From: Aquimarina sp. MMG016
GTDB lineage: Bacteria; Bacteroidota; Bacteroidia; Flavobacteriales; Flavobacteriaceae
Assembly (NCBI RefSeq): GCF_018100805.1
Contig: NZ_JAGJEA010000006.1
Location: 1 to 64,000 of the forward strand
Direction: 5' to 3'
Length of the DNA: 64,000 nucleotides
This document shows positions 1 through 8,280 of this stretch, piece after piece. The stretch's first letter is position 1. Each line of letters begins with the position of its first letter. Under the pieces are notes generated by a model, which was not told the DNA's origin, made no database searches, and saw nothing but the letters and a program-made list of their open reading frames with translations. Both the position numbers and the translations under genes were made by a program.

Positions 1-1608
1 ATTCCCTGAAATACTTAAGGTATTAGTTGCTAATGACAGTTCTTGTGCATCCGTGTTGTCCAAATATCCCGATAAATCTACATCAGTTCCATCATTCGTT
101 AAACCCAATGTATTATCTGTTAGCGTTAGATCCTGATTATCAGTATTTACAGCAACCGTATTCACCCAAGCCGTTCCGTTCCAAACAAAAAGTGAGCTTA
201 CGTCTGTATCATATACCAATAATCCCGCATCTGTAGTGGTCAATGCATTTCCGCTAGCTGCTGTTGTTACCATAGCAGTACGTTGAGCGGTAGTAAGTCT
301 GTTCATTAAAAACCCTTTATCCGTATCTGCTAACTCCAAAGATGCATTTTGATTTGCTGCAACCGTACCAATACCTACACTTACCCTATTGGTTGTGGTA
401 TTACCACCCAGGGCCATTGTATTTGGAGTTGTGATGTTAACATTATGCCCTAATGCTATAGAATAGGGTTGGTTTACTTTACTCAATGCCCCTATAACTA
501 TGGCACCTATATTTCTTCCTCTTGCTTCTGCATTATGCCCGATAACTACTTTTTCAGTCCCTTGTATCTTAACAGCACTCCCCATAAACACATTCCGTTC
601 ATTTCTTATACTTCCCGATGACCCAACTTCCACAAAATCTGCATTCCAACCTATGCCTACATTGTCTGAACCAAATCGATTGGATCCACCCGCAGTAGCA
701 CCCAGATATGTATTCCTGTTGGAATCGTTGGTGCCTCTAGATATATTATTACCATAACCTGCACCATAACCTACAAACGTATTCCCAGTAGAATTTGTAC
801 TATTAGCTCCTGCATCGTACCCCAAAAAAGTATTTGCTCCACCAATAGTATTATCTTGTCCAGAACCTGCTCCAAGAAATGTATTTCCTAATCCTGTAGT
901 ATTATCAGATCCACTAGCCTCTCCTTGAGAAGAAATGTCATAAGAAGCATCGATACTTTGGAGTGCAGTATGCACACTTAAAGCAGACGATCCCCCTATA
1001 AAAGTATTTCCTCTAGCTGTAGTATTATCAATACCTGCAGACCTTCCTATAAATACATTATCAGATCCCGTAGTGGTATTTTTTCCTGTATCTTCTCCTA
1101 CAAATACATTACGATCTCCTGTGGTTAATTCTTCTCCCGCTTCCTCTCCTATAATCGTATTATCATTACCACCTGTCAAACTTTTGCCCGCTTCTTTTCC
1201 GATAACGACATTATCACCTCCTTCATTAAAACGTGCCACAAAACTACCTATATAAACATTATCAGTTGTATTACTTATAGTTTGATCTCCTGCAAAAGCT
1301 CCTAAAATAGTATTGTAAGAACCTGAAGTAATCTGAGTACCTGCCATACCACCAATAAATATATTATACCTAGAACGTGTTATTGAAGATCCTGCTCCTG
1401 GTCCTAAAACAAGATTCCAATCTCCTGTATTAAGATTAGCACCAGGCTCATAATTATCACCATTGTAAGGCGCTGGTGTACCAGTAGCAGCTCCATCTTC
1501 ATTTAAACCCAAAATACTCGAGCCTGTGATTTGGTTATACGATTGTGCTTGTGATTTGGTAAGTGATATTAAAAAAATAATTGCTAAATAAAGTAGTTGT
1601 TTTTTCAT
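1..1608 (-). CDS. Secreted repeat protein, partial (5' part)
   Basis: An uninterrupted reading frame of 536 codons runs from an ATG at 1608 (reverse strand) off the left edge of the window. It opens with a signal peptide (MKKQLLYLAIIFLISLTKSQA). From about residue 55 to 400 it consists of degenerate repeats of roughly 14-25 residues with the pattern G-x-x-N-x-x-I/V/L-G-x-x-A-G, for example DNVFIGRSAG and GNTFIGGSSA. After these comes a segment typical of flavobacterial surface proteins (RVSIGIG-like motif, LELADTDKGFLMNRL, then FVWNGTAWV). Such proteins often continue into coiled-coil or peptidase S74 chaperone-like C termini, which would lie outside the window. A role as a surface or adhesive structural protein is inferred from the repeat architecture only; no enzymatic motif is visible. 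The start is fixed by the signal peptide. Confidence 0.85.
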   Translation of the reverse strand, partial: MKKQLLYLAIIFLISLTKSQAQSYNQITGSSILGLNEDGAATGTPAPYNGDNYEPGANLNTGDWNLVLGPGAGSSITRSRYNIFIGGMAGTQITSGSYNTILGAFAGDQTISNTTDNVYIGSFVARFNEGGDNVVIGKEAGKSLTGGNDNTIIGEEAGEELTTGDRNVFVGEDTGKNTTTGSDNVFIGRSAGIDNTTARGNTFIGGSSALSVHTALQSIDASYDISSQGEASGSDNTTGLGNTFLGAGSGQDNTIGGANTFLGYDAGANSTNSTGNTFVGYGAGYGNNISRGTNDSNRNTYLGATAGGSNRFGSDNVGIGWNADFVEVGSSGSIRNERNVFMGSAVKIQGTEKVVIGHNAEARGRNIGAIVIGALSKVNQPYSIALGHNVNITTPNTMALGGNTTTNRVSVGIGTVAANQNASLELADTDKGFLMNRLTTAQRTAMVTTAASGNALTTTDAGLLVYDTDVSSLFVWNGTAWVNTVAVNTDNQDLTLTDNTLGLTNDGTDVDLSGYLDNTDAQELSLATNTLSISGN

Positions 1609-1634
1609 ATAAGGGGCTTTTTCAATTAAGGCAA

Positions 1635-1642
1635 CAAAAGTA
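1635..1642 (-). promoter_or_regulatory. Candidate -7 box for the repeat protein gene
   Basis: On the reverse strand TACTTTTG matches the Bacteroidota -7 consensus TAnnTTTG and lies 27 bp before the ATG at 1608. No clear -33 TTTG lies at the usual distance, so this is tentative. Confidence 0.35.
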
Positions 1643-2008
1643 CAATAGTAGTTAAGGAAAATCGAATAAAAGGGGGTTGCAAAAGGGTTTCAACCATTAT
1701 TTTTTTGAGATGATGTCTGGAGATCAAGGATAAAATCAAAATGAAAAATAATCAAACTAATAATTATAATTTTCAAAAAAGAGGTAAATGACCAATGAAA
1801 TAAAAGATCTTATTATAAAACTTTAATACAATGTTATAATAAGACCCTTTTAATCTCCCTTTTCTAAAACATTTTGCACCTCCGTTTTTTTTCATTTTCT
1901 CAGGAAAACTCCATTTATGAAACATTTTTTAAAAATTTCACAAGAAATACTGATGGTAAATATAAATACCTATATTTATCACATCTTAATTAACACAATA
2001 CAGACTAT
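1643..2008. other. AT-rich intergenic region between divergent genes
   Basis: About 370 bases separate the divergent repeat protein gene and the acyl-CoA carboxylase operon. I see no ORF of note and no RNA gene. The region is rich in A and T runs and presumably holds the promoter of the carboxylase operon in its last 80 bases, but no convincing -33/-7 pair is visible there. Confidence 0.5.
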
Positions 2009-2494
2009 ATGGGAACTTACAAAGTTCGGGTAAACGAAACCCTGGAGTTTGAATTTACCAAAGATGATATTTCAGCAATAAATGCCGTACAAAGTACAAA
2101 TCCTTCAAAATATCACATACTTCAAGACAGTACTTCTTATCACACCGAAGTAACCTCTTCTGATTTTAATGCTAAAAAATATACCGTTTCGGTTAATAAT
2201 ACAGCTTACGAAGTTACTATTGCGGATACTTTAGATCAACAGATTGCTGCCATGGGATTCTCTTTAGGATCTTCAAAAAATGTAAATTCTGTAAAAGCAC
2301 CAATGCCAGGTTTGCTATTGGATATTCACGTTGCTGTCAATCAAGAAGTCAAAGAGGATGAACCTTTATTAATCCTGGAAGCTATGAAAATGGAAAATGT
2401 TATTCTCTCCCCAAGAGATGGCATTATCAAATCCATTGGCGCCTCTAAAGGCGATGCAGTAGATAAAGGTCAATTGTTAATAGAATTCGAATAA
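2009..2494 (+). CDS. Biotin carboxyl carrier subunit of acyl-CoA carboxylase
   Basis: 161-residue biotin carboxyl carrier protein. The C-terminal biotinyl domain (about residues 93-161) carries the canonical EAMKMEN motif, with K127 as the biotinylated lysine 34 residues from the C terminus, the usual position. The APMPGLL motif that opens the domain is also present. The N-terminal 90 residues resemble the linker part of propionyl-CoA or methylmalonyl-CoA carboxylase carriers rather than the AccB of fatty acid synthesis. It is the first gene of a three-gene cluster and lies 8 bp before the biotin carboxylase gene, so the two are surely co-transcribed. Biotin on this protein is carboxylated by the carboxylase subunit and hands CO2 to the acyl-CoA in the carboxyltransferase subunit. 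The choice between acetyl- and propionyl-CoA cannot be settled from this subunit. Confidence 0.93.
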   Translation: MGTYKVRVNETLEFEFTKDDISAINAVQSTNPSKYHILQDSTSYHTEVTSSDFNAKKYTVSVNNTAYEVTIADTLDQQIAAMGFSLGSSKNVNSVKAPMPGLLLDIHVAVNQEVKEDEPLLILEAMKMENVILSPRDGIIKSIGASKGDAVDKGQLLIEFE

Positions 2495-2502
2495 AATTTA
2501 CA

Positions 2503-3945
2503 ATGAAAAAGATATTAGTAGCCAATAGAGGTGAGATTGCTATCCGAGTGATGACAACAGCCAAAAAAATGGGTATTAAAACGGTAGCTGTATATTCTAC
2601 GATTGATAGAAATGCTCCACATGTGCAGTTTGCAGATGAAGCCGTTTGTATTGGGGAAGCGCCTTCTAACCAATCCTATTTGTTAGGTTCCAAAATCATT
2701 GAAGTTGCCAAACAATTGAACGCAGACGGCATACATCCCGGATATGGGTTTTTAAGTGAAAATGCAGATTTTGCTGAAGCCGTCGAAAAGAACGGACTCA
2801 TATTTATCGGCCCTAAATCCAAAGCTATCAAAGTTATGGGGAGTAAATTGGCCGCCAAAGAAGCTGTAAAAGCATACGACATCCCAATGGTGGCAGGTAT
2901 TGACAAAGCCATTACCGATGTAAATAAAGCCAAAGAAATTGGTAACGAAATAGGGTTTCCCATCCTTATCAAAGCCTCTGCTGGTGGTGGTGGAAAAGGA
3001 ATGCGTGTCGTAGAGAAAGAAGAAGATCTCGAATCACAAATGCAACGAGCTATTAGCGAAGCTACCTCTGCCTTTGGAGATGGATCTGTTTTTATTGAAA
3101 AGTATGTAGGCTCGCCACGCCATATTGAGATACAAGTCATGGCGGATAGTCATGGAAATGTGGTTCACTTATTCGAAAGAGAATGTAGCGTACAGCGCAG
3201 ACACCAAAAGGTAGTAGAAGAAGCTCCATCATCCGTTCTTACTCCTGAAATTAGAAAAAATATGGGAGAAGCTGCAGTACGAGTAGCGAAAGCTTGTGAC
3301 TACCTGGGTGCAGGAACTGTAGAGTTTCTATTAGATGAAAATCATAACTTTTACTTCCTTGAAATGAATACACGTTTACAGGTAGAACATCCTGTAACTG
3401 AATTAATCACAGGTATTGATCTTGTTGAGTTACAGATCAAAGTAGCCAGAGGTGAAAAACTTCCTATTACTCAGGATGACCTAACGATTAAAGGACATGC
3501 GTTGGAACTCCGTGTATATGCCGAAGATCCTCTAAATGATTTCTTACCAAGTGTAGGAAACTTAGAAACATACCAATTACCGGTTGGTGAAGGTATCCGT
3601 GTTGACAACGGTTTTGAAGAAGGTATGGATATTCCTATTTACTACGATCCTATGCTGGCCAAATTGATTACTTATGGTAATACACGCGAAGAAGCTATCG
3701 AATTGATGATCAAAGCTATTGGTGATTACGAAGTAAAAGGAGTTGCTACTACCCTTCCTTTCGGAAAGTTCGTATGTGAGCACGAGGCGTTCAGGTCTGG
3801 TAATTTTAACACACATTTTGTAAAAAAATATTACGCAGCCGAAAAGATTGAAGCTGCTACCACAGAAGAAGCCAAAGTAGCAGCAATGATTGCGATGAAA
3901 CAATACTTTGAAGATCAAAAAATAGTAAGACTACCGTTAAATTAG
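2503..3945 (+). CDS. accC: Biotin carboxylase subunit of acyl-CoA carboxylase
   Basis: 480-residue ATP-grasp biotin carboxylase that uses ATP and bicarbonate to carboxylate biotin on the carrier protein. The N-terminal pre-ATP-grasp domain starts MKKILVANRGEIAIRV. The glycine-rich ATP loop GGGGKGMR is at 161-168, ECSVQRRHQK at 227-236 and the catalytic strand FLEMNTRLQVEHPVTE at 285-300. The length is slightly above the roughly 450 residues of E. coli AccC, with a short extra C-terminal tail. It lies between the carrier and carboxyltransferase genes. The symbol is given for the subunit type. The beta-type carboxyltransferase next door suggests that the whole complex is of the propionyl/acyl-CoA carboxylase class. 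Confidence 0.95.
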   Translation: MKKILVANRGEIAIRVMTTAKKMGIKTVAVYSTIDRNAPHVQFADEAVCIGEAPSNQSYLLGSKIIEVAKQLNADGIHPGYGFLSENADFAEAVEKNGLIFIGPKSKAIKVMGSKLAAKEAVKAYDIPMVAGIDKAITDVNKAKEIGNEIGFPILIKASAGGGGKGMRVVEKEEDLESQMQRAISEATSAFGDGSVFIEKYVGSPRHIEIQVMADSHGNVVHLFERECSVQRRHQKVVEEAPSSVLTPEIRKNMGEAAVRVAKACDYLGAGTVEFLLDENHNFYFLEMNTRLQVEHPVTELITGIDLVELQIKVARGEKLPITQDDLTIKGHALELRVYAEDPLNDFLPSVGNLETYQLPVGEGIRVDNGFEEGMDIPIYYDPMLAKLITYGNTREEAIELMIKAIGDYEVKGVATTLPFGKFVCEHEAFRSGNFNTHFVKKYYAAEKIEAATTEEAKVAAMIAMKQYFEDQKIVRLPLN

Positions 3946-4021
3946 GGATGAAGTGAGGTATGAGGGAATTGAAATAGATATTCCTAAGATCTTAAACTTA
4001 TTACCTAAAATCTAGAAAAGA

Positions 4022-5563
4022 ATGGATTCCAAAATAAAAACATTACAAGATAAAGTACAACAAGCCAAGTTGGGCGGAGGCGAAAAACGTATCGAAGCGC
4101 AACATAACAAAAAAAAGTTAACCGCTCGTGAACGTATTGAATACCTAATGGATGAAGGGTCTTTTGAAGAGATTGGTATTTTGGTAACTCATCGAACTAC
4201 CGATTTTGGTATGGATAAGCAGGTTATTTATGGAGATGGTGTGGTAACTGGCTATGGTACTGTAAACGGCAGACTCGTTTATGTATATGCCCAGGATTTT
4301 ACAGTATTTGGAGGTTCTTTATCAGAAACCCATGCCGAAAAGATCTGTAAGATTATGGATATGGCGGTTAAAATGGGGGCTCCGATTATTGGGTTAAATG
4401 ATTCGGGAGGTGCACGTATACAAGAAGGAGTACGATCACTAGGAGGCTACGCAGATATTTTTTATAGAAACGTACAAGCATCCGGAGTGATCCCGCAAAT
4501 CTCTGCGATTATGGGTCCTTGTGCGGGAGGAGCAGTATACTCTCCTGCGATGACCGATTTTACGATGATGGTTGAAGACACCAGCTATATGTTTGTAACA
4601 GGACCTAACGTAGTAAAAACCGTAACCAACGAAGAAGTAACTTCTGAAGAACTGGGTGGAGCTAGCACACACTCGACCAAATCGGGAGTTGCCCATGTAA
4701 CCTCTTCGAACGACATTGAATGTTTGGAGGATGTAAAAAAACTATTAAGTTACTTACCACAAAACAATACTGAGACTACTAGAAATCTGGAATATAGGTT
4801 AACAGACGAGGTAAGAGCATCGCTATCCGATATTGTACCAGACAACCCTAATAAACCTTATGATATGCATGAGGTAATTAGTGGTATTATTGATGAAGAT
4901 TCTTTTTTCGAAATACATAAAGATTACGCAGAAAATATCATTGTTGGGTTTGCCAGAATCGGTGGACGCAGCATTGGTATTGTAGCTAATCAACCCATGT
5001 TTTTAGCAGGAGTATTGGATGTAAACAGTTCTAAAAAAGCAGCACGTTTTACACGTTTTTGTGATTGCTTTAATATCCCTTTGTTGGTATTGGTAGATGT
5101 ACCTGGATTTTTACCTGGTACTGATCAAGAATGGAATGGGATTATTGTACACGGAGCCAAACTGTTGTACGCGTTGAGTGAAGCAACAGTACCGCGAGTA
5201 ACCGTGATTACCCGTAAAGCTTATGGAGGAGCTTATGATGTAATGAACTCTAAGCACATTGGAGCTGACATGAATTTTGCCTGGCCTACGGCCGAAATTG
5301 CGGTAATGGGTGCCAAAGGAGCCAGCGAGATTATCTTTAGAAAAGAAATTAAAGAAGCTGACAATCCAGAAGCCAAATTAGCCGAAAAAGAAGCAGAATA
5401 TGCTGATAAGTTTGCAAATCCCTATCGAGCAGCGCAACGAGGTTTTATTGATGAAGTGATCTTACCAAAAAATACGAGAAGAAAACTAATCAAAGCCTTC
5501 AGTATGCTTGAAAATAAAGTAGTAGAAAGACCATATAGAAAACACGGTAATATTCCTTTGTAA
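4022..5563 (+). CDS. Acyl-CoA (probably propionyl-CoA) carboxylase carboxyltransferase subunit
   Basis: 513-residue single-chain carboxyltransferase with N- and C-domains of the crotonase-like fold. It transfers CO2 from carboxybiotin to an acyl-CoA. Visible motifs: [10 protein letters not shown] at 127-136, [15 protein letters not shown] at 165-179, [14 protein letters not shown] and [12 protein letters not shown] in the C-domain, and [21 protein letters not shown] near the end. The one-gene layout (not split accA/accD) is that of propionyl-, methylcrotonyl- or acyl-CoA carboxylases. The context with no leucine-catabolic genes favours propionyl/acetyl-CoA. The 76-bp gap to the biotin carboxylase gene holds no terminator, so the three genes probably form one operon, ending at the hairpin at 5571-5603. 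Confidence 0.92.
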   Translation: MDSKIKTLQDKVQQAKLGGGEKRIEAQHNKKKLTARERIEYLMDEGSFEEIGILVTHRTTDFGMDKQVIYGDGVVTGYGTVNGRLVYVYAQDFTVFGGSLSETHAEKICKIMDMAVKMGAPIIGLNDSGGARIQEGVRSLGGYADIFYRNVQASGVIPQISAIMGPCAGGAVYSPAMTDFTMMVEDTSYMFVTGPNVVKTVTNEEVTSEELGGASTHSTKSGVAHVTSSNDIECLEDVKKLLSYLPQNNTETTRNLEYRLTDEVRASLSDIVPDNPNKPYDMHEVISGIIDEDSFFEIHKDYAENIIVGFARIGGRSIGIVANQPMFLAGVLDVNSSKKAARFTRFCDCFNIPLLVLVDVPGFLPGTDQEWNGIIVHGAKLLYALSEATVPRVTVITRKAYGGAYDVMNSKHIGADMNFAWPTAEIAVMGAKGASEIIFRKEIKEADNPEAKLAEKEAEYADKFANPYRAAQRGFIDEVILPKNTRRKLIKAFSMLENKVVERPYRKHGNIPL

Positions 5564-5570
5564 TTTGTTA

Positions 5571-5603
5571 TAAACCCCAAAGATTTTAATTCCTTGGGGT
5601 TTA
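5571..5603. terminator. Bidirectional intrinsic terminator between convergent genes
   Basis: A perfect 10-bp inverted repeat (TAAACCCCAA / TTGGGGTTTA) with a 13-base loop lies in the 68-bp gap between the convergent carboxyltransferase and acs genes. The AT ends of the stem give U-rich tails in either direction. Confidence 0.8.
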
Positions 5604-5631
5604 ACTTTCTGAATTCGCTATCTAAATATAG

Positions 5632-7539
5632 CTATAATGCCTCATCCATAATCTTTTCTACAACTTCAGGATTAAGTAATGTACTTATATCTCCAAGATT
5701 ACTAGTGTCTTTAGAAGCTATTTTACGTAAAATTCGTCTCATAATTTTACCACTTCGTGTTTTAGGAAGACCCGGCACAAATTGTATTTTATCCAATTTA
5801 GCAATTGGTCCAATACGCTCCGTAATCTGTTGATTCACCTCTTTACTTAAGTTATTACGGTCGCGATATTCACCAGTTTCCTTTAAAATAACAAACCCAT
5901 ATAATGCATTCCCTTTAATATCGTGAGGAAAACCTACAATAGCGGATTCAGCAACCGCAGGATGTTCATTGATTGCATCTTCAATAGGCGCAGTACCTAG
6001 GTTATGACCTGATACAATAATCACATCATCTACCCTACCGGTAATTCGATAATACCCTACCTCATCACGTAAGGCTCCATCCCCAGTAAAATACTTGTTT
6101 TCGAAAGCTGAGAAATATGTTTCTTTAAACCGTTGGTGATTTCCCCAAATAGTTCTAGCCATAGATGGCCAAGGAAATTTGACACACAATCGGCCATCTA
6201 CCTGATTTCCTTTTATTTCTTGACCATTCTCATCCATTAGCGCAGGTTGAATTCCGGGCATAGGTAATGTTGCATACGTTGGCTTAGTTGGAGTCGAAAA
6301 TGGAATCGGCGAAATCATTACACCTCCGGTTTCGGTTTGCCACCAGGTATCTACAATCGGACATTTCTTTTCACCTACATGGTCATTATACCAATGCCAG
6401 GCTTCTTCATTAATAGGTTCTCCTACTGTTCCCAAAACCTTTAAACTTGATAAATCTCTATTAGTTACATGATCCAAATTTTCTTTAGCTAATGCTCTAA
6501 TAGCCGTCGGAGCAGTATAAAACTGTGTAATCTTATGTTTCTCTACAATATCCCAGAAACGACCAAAATCAGGGTATGAAGGTACTCCTTCAAACATTAC
6601 TGTGGTTGCTCCGTTGGCTAATGGCCCATACACAATATAGGAGTGACCGGTTATCCAACCAATATCTGCCGTACACCAATAAATATCATCTTCCTTATAC
6701 TGAAATACATTTTTAAACGTATATGCGGTATATACCATATATCCTGCAGTGGTATGCAACATTCCTTTAGGCATACCAGTAGATCCTGAAGTATATAGTA
6801 TAAACAGCGGATCTTCTGCATCCATAATTTCAGGTACACAATCTTTATATGCATCATCAAGCAAAGGTTGTAACCAATGATCTCTACCGCTTTTCATATT
6901 AATTTCAGAATTAATACGCTTGGCGACCAATACTGATTTCACACCAGGACAACTCTCTAAAGCCTCATCAACAATACCTTTTAAATCTATTGTTTTGGCT
7001 CCTCTGTATGATCCATCCGAGGTAATCACCATTTTTGCGTCACAATCATTAACTCTAGTAGACAAAGCAGTCGCTGAAAACCCTGCAAAAACTACAGAAT
7101 GTACTGCTCCTATCCTGGCACAAGCCAATACTGAGACAGCTAATTCAGGAATCATAGGAAGATATATACAAACTCGATCTCCTTTTTGGATGCCTTGCTC
7201 TTTTAAAACATTTGCAAACTTACATACGCGCTCATGTAATTGTTTGTATGTAATATGTTGTGCATCTTCATTAGGATTGTTAGGCTCAAAAAGAATAGCT
7301 GTTTTATGTCCGCGATTCCTTAAATGTCTATCAATACAGTTTTCTGTGATGTTAAGTTGAGCTCCTTCAAACCACTTAATTTCGGGTTTGGTAAAATCCC
7401 AGCTCAATACATTATCCCATTTCTTTCGCCACATGAAATGCTCCTCTGCTACTTCGGACCAAAAAGTTTCAGGATCTCTTACCGATTTACGATATACCTG
7501 AAAATATTCTTCAAGATGTTTTATGTGATAATTACTCAT
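5632..7539 (-). CDS. acs: Acetyl-CoA synthetase
   Basis: 635-residue AMP-forming acetate-CoA ligase that activates acetate to acetyl-CoA through acetyl-AMP. The adenylate-forming P-loop YTSGSTGMPKG is at 249-259, WWQTETGG (A5-type motif) in the middle, and the C-terminal SGKIMRRILRKI carries K598, the lysine regulated by acetylation in well-studied Acs proteins. Length matches the family. It lies downstream of a small membrane protein, a receiver protein and a symporter-linked histidine kinase, all on the same strand, which fits a dedicated acetate uptake and use regulon together with the ActP-like symporter at 11324-13096. Confidence 0.96.
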   Translation of the reverse strand: MSNYHIKHLEEYFQVYRKSVRDPETFWSEVAEEHFMWRKKWDNVLSWDFTKPEIKWFEGAQLNITENCIDRHLRNRGHKTAILFEPNNPNEDAQHITYKQLHERVCKFANVLKEQGIQKGDRVCIYLPMIPELAVSVLACARIGAVHSVVFAGFSATALSTRVNDCDAKMVITSDGSYRGAKTIDLKGIVDEALESCPGVKSVLVAKRINSEINMKSGRDHWLQPLLDDAYKDCVPEIMDAEDPLFILYTSGSTGMPKGMLHTTAGYMVYTAYTFKNVFQYKEDDIYWCTADIGWITGHSYIVYGPLANGATTVMFEGVPSYPDFGRFWDIVEKHKITQFYTAPTAIRALAKENLDHVTNRDLSSLKVLGTVGEPINEEAWHWYNDHVGEKKCPIVDTWWQTETGGVMISPIPFSTPTKPTYATLPMPGIQPALMDENGQEIKGNQVDGRLCVKFPWPSMARTIWGNHQRFKETYFSAFENKYFTGDGALRDEVGYYRITGRVDDVIIVSGHNLGTAPIEDAINEHPAVAESAIVGFPHDIKGNALYGFVILKETGEYRDRNNLSKEVNQQITERIGPIAKLDKIQFVPGLPKTRSGKIMRRILRKIASKDTSNLGDISTLLNPEVVEKIMDEAL

Positions 7540-7608
7540 TATTGTTGGTTTTAGAATTTTATATTATTTATTGATATTGTGTTCCTAATACTAGAGTATT
7601 TCAAATAA

Positions 7609-7833
7609 TTATGATGATTTGTTTTTAGTACTAAACAACCCAAACCAATTAGGGTTTAAGACTTTTAATTTAATTAGGACCAAAAGGATAATTATAAAGC
7701 AAGCTCCCATCACCACAGAATGTATTACTCCTACAGAGGCTTCATTCTCGAATTTAAAACGAAAATATAAAGTGACTACCACATATATGGCGATCACTAT
7801 ATCAGATGCTAAAGGGTTTAATCTTAATTTCAT
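7609..7833 (-). CDS. Small two-TM membrane protein, unknown function
   Basis: 74-residue protein with two hydrophobic segments (about residues 8-25 and 36-57) and a charged, serine-rich tail. It lies between the receiver protein gene and acs on the same strand, with gaps of 54 and 69 bp, so it is probably part of the same transcription unit. I do not recognise a family. The position suggests a link with acetate metabolism but nothing in the sequence shows a function. Confidence 0.6.
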   Translation of the reverse strand: MKLRLNPLASDIVIAIYVVVTLYFRFKFENEASVGVIHSVVMGACFIIILLVLIKLKVLNPNWFGLFSTKNKSS

Positions 7834-7887
7834 ATTCTATCTATTTTACATCTTTATTATTTTAATGTATTACATTAATATTTTTCG

Positions 7888-8250
7888 TTATTCCAAAAGT
7901 TCATTAATCTCTTCGACAAGTTTCTTGACAGAAAAAGGTTTAGTCAGATATTTATCAGCCCCCATTTCCAAGCCTTTTTCAATATCTGTAGCTTTATTCT
8001 TGGCAGATAAAAATACTACCTTGGTATGCTTTAATTTATCATTTTGTTTTATTTGCCTTAATGTTTCATATCCATCTACATTGGGCATCATAATATCTAA
8101 CAACACTACATCCGGAACATTTTCTTCTGCTATTTCCAAGGCTTCTCCTCCGTCTCTAGCTATAAACACATCATAATTCTTTTTCTTAAAAGTATATTCT
8201 AACGACATGACAATGTTAGGTTCATCATCTACAATCAGTATCTTCTTCAT
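7888..8250 (-). CDS. Receiver-only response regulator (CheY-like)
   Basis: 120-residue stand-alone receiver domain with no output domain. It has the acidic pair D8/D9, phospho-acceptor D52 in VVLLDIMMPNVDG, S82 in the switch position and K104 in YLTKPF. It follows the symporter-linked histidine kinase gene by 30 bp on the same strand, so the two are almost certainly a pair. In the gammaproteobacterial CrbS/CrbR acetate switch the regulator has a DNA-binding domain. Here the output must go through another protein, or this domain acts by protein-protein contact. Confidence 0.93.
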   Translation of the reverse strand: MKKILIVDDEPNIVMSLEYTFKKKNYDVFIARDGGEALEIAEENVPDVVLLDIMMPNVDGYETLRQIKQNDKLKHTKVVFLSAKNKATDIEKGLEMGADKYLTKPFSVKKLVEEINELLE

Positions 8251-8280
8251 ATGGTTACTCTTTATTCATTGATATTGAGG

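Noticed and set aside
250..1500. CRISPR-like or tandem DNA repeats
   Set aside because: The repeats are degenerate, in frame and of protein origin (Gly/Asn repeat units); there are no identical spacers or repeat-spacer periodicity.
2676..3140. 154-codon frame opposite the biotin carboxylase gene
   Set aside because: Antisense to well-conserved ATP-grasp motifs; no family features.
7619..8176. 185-codon frame on the + strand
   Set aside because: It is antisense to the small membrane protein and the receiver gene, both of which have clear features; it is a shadow of them.
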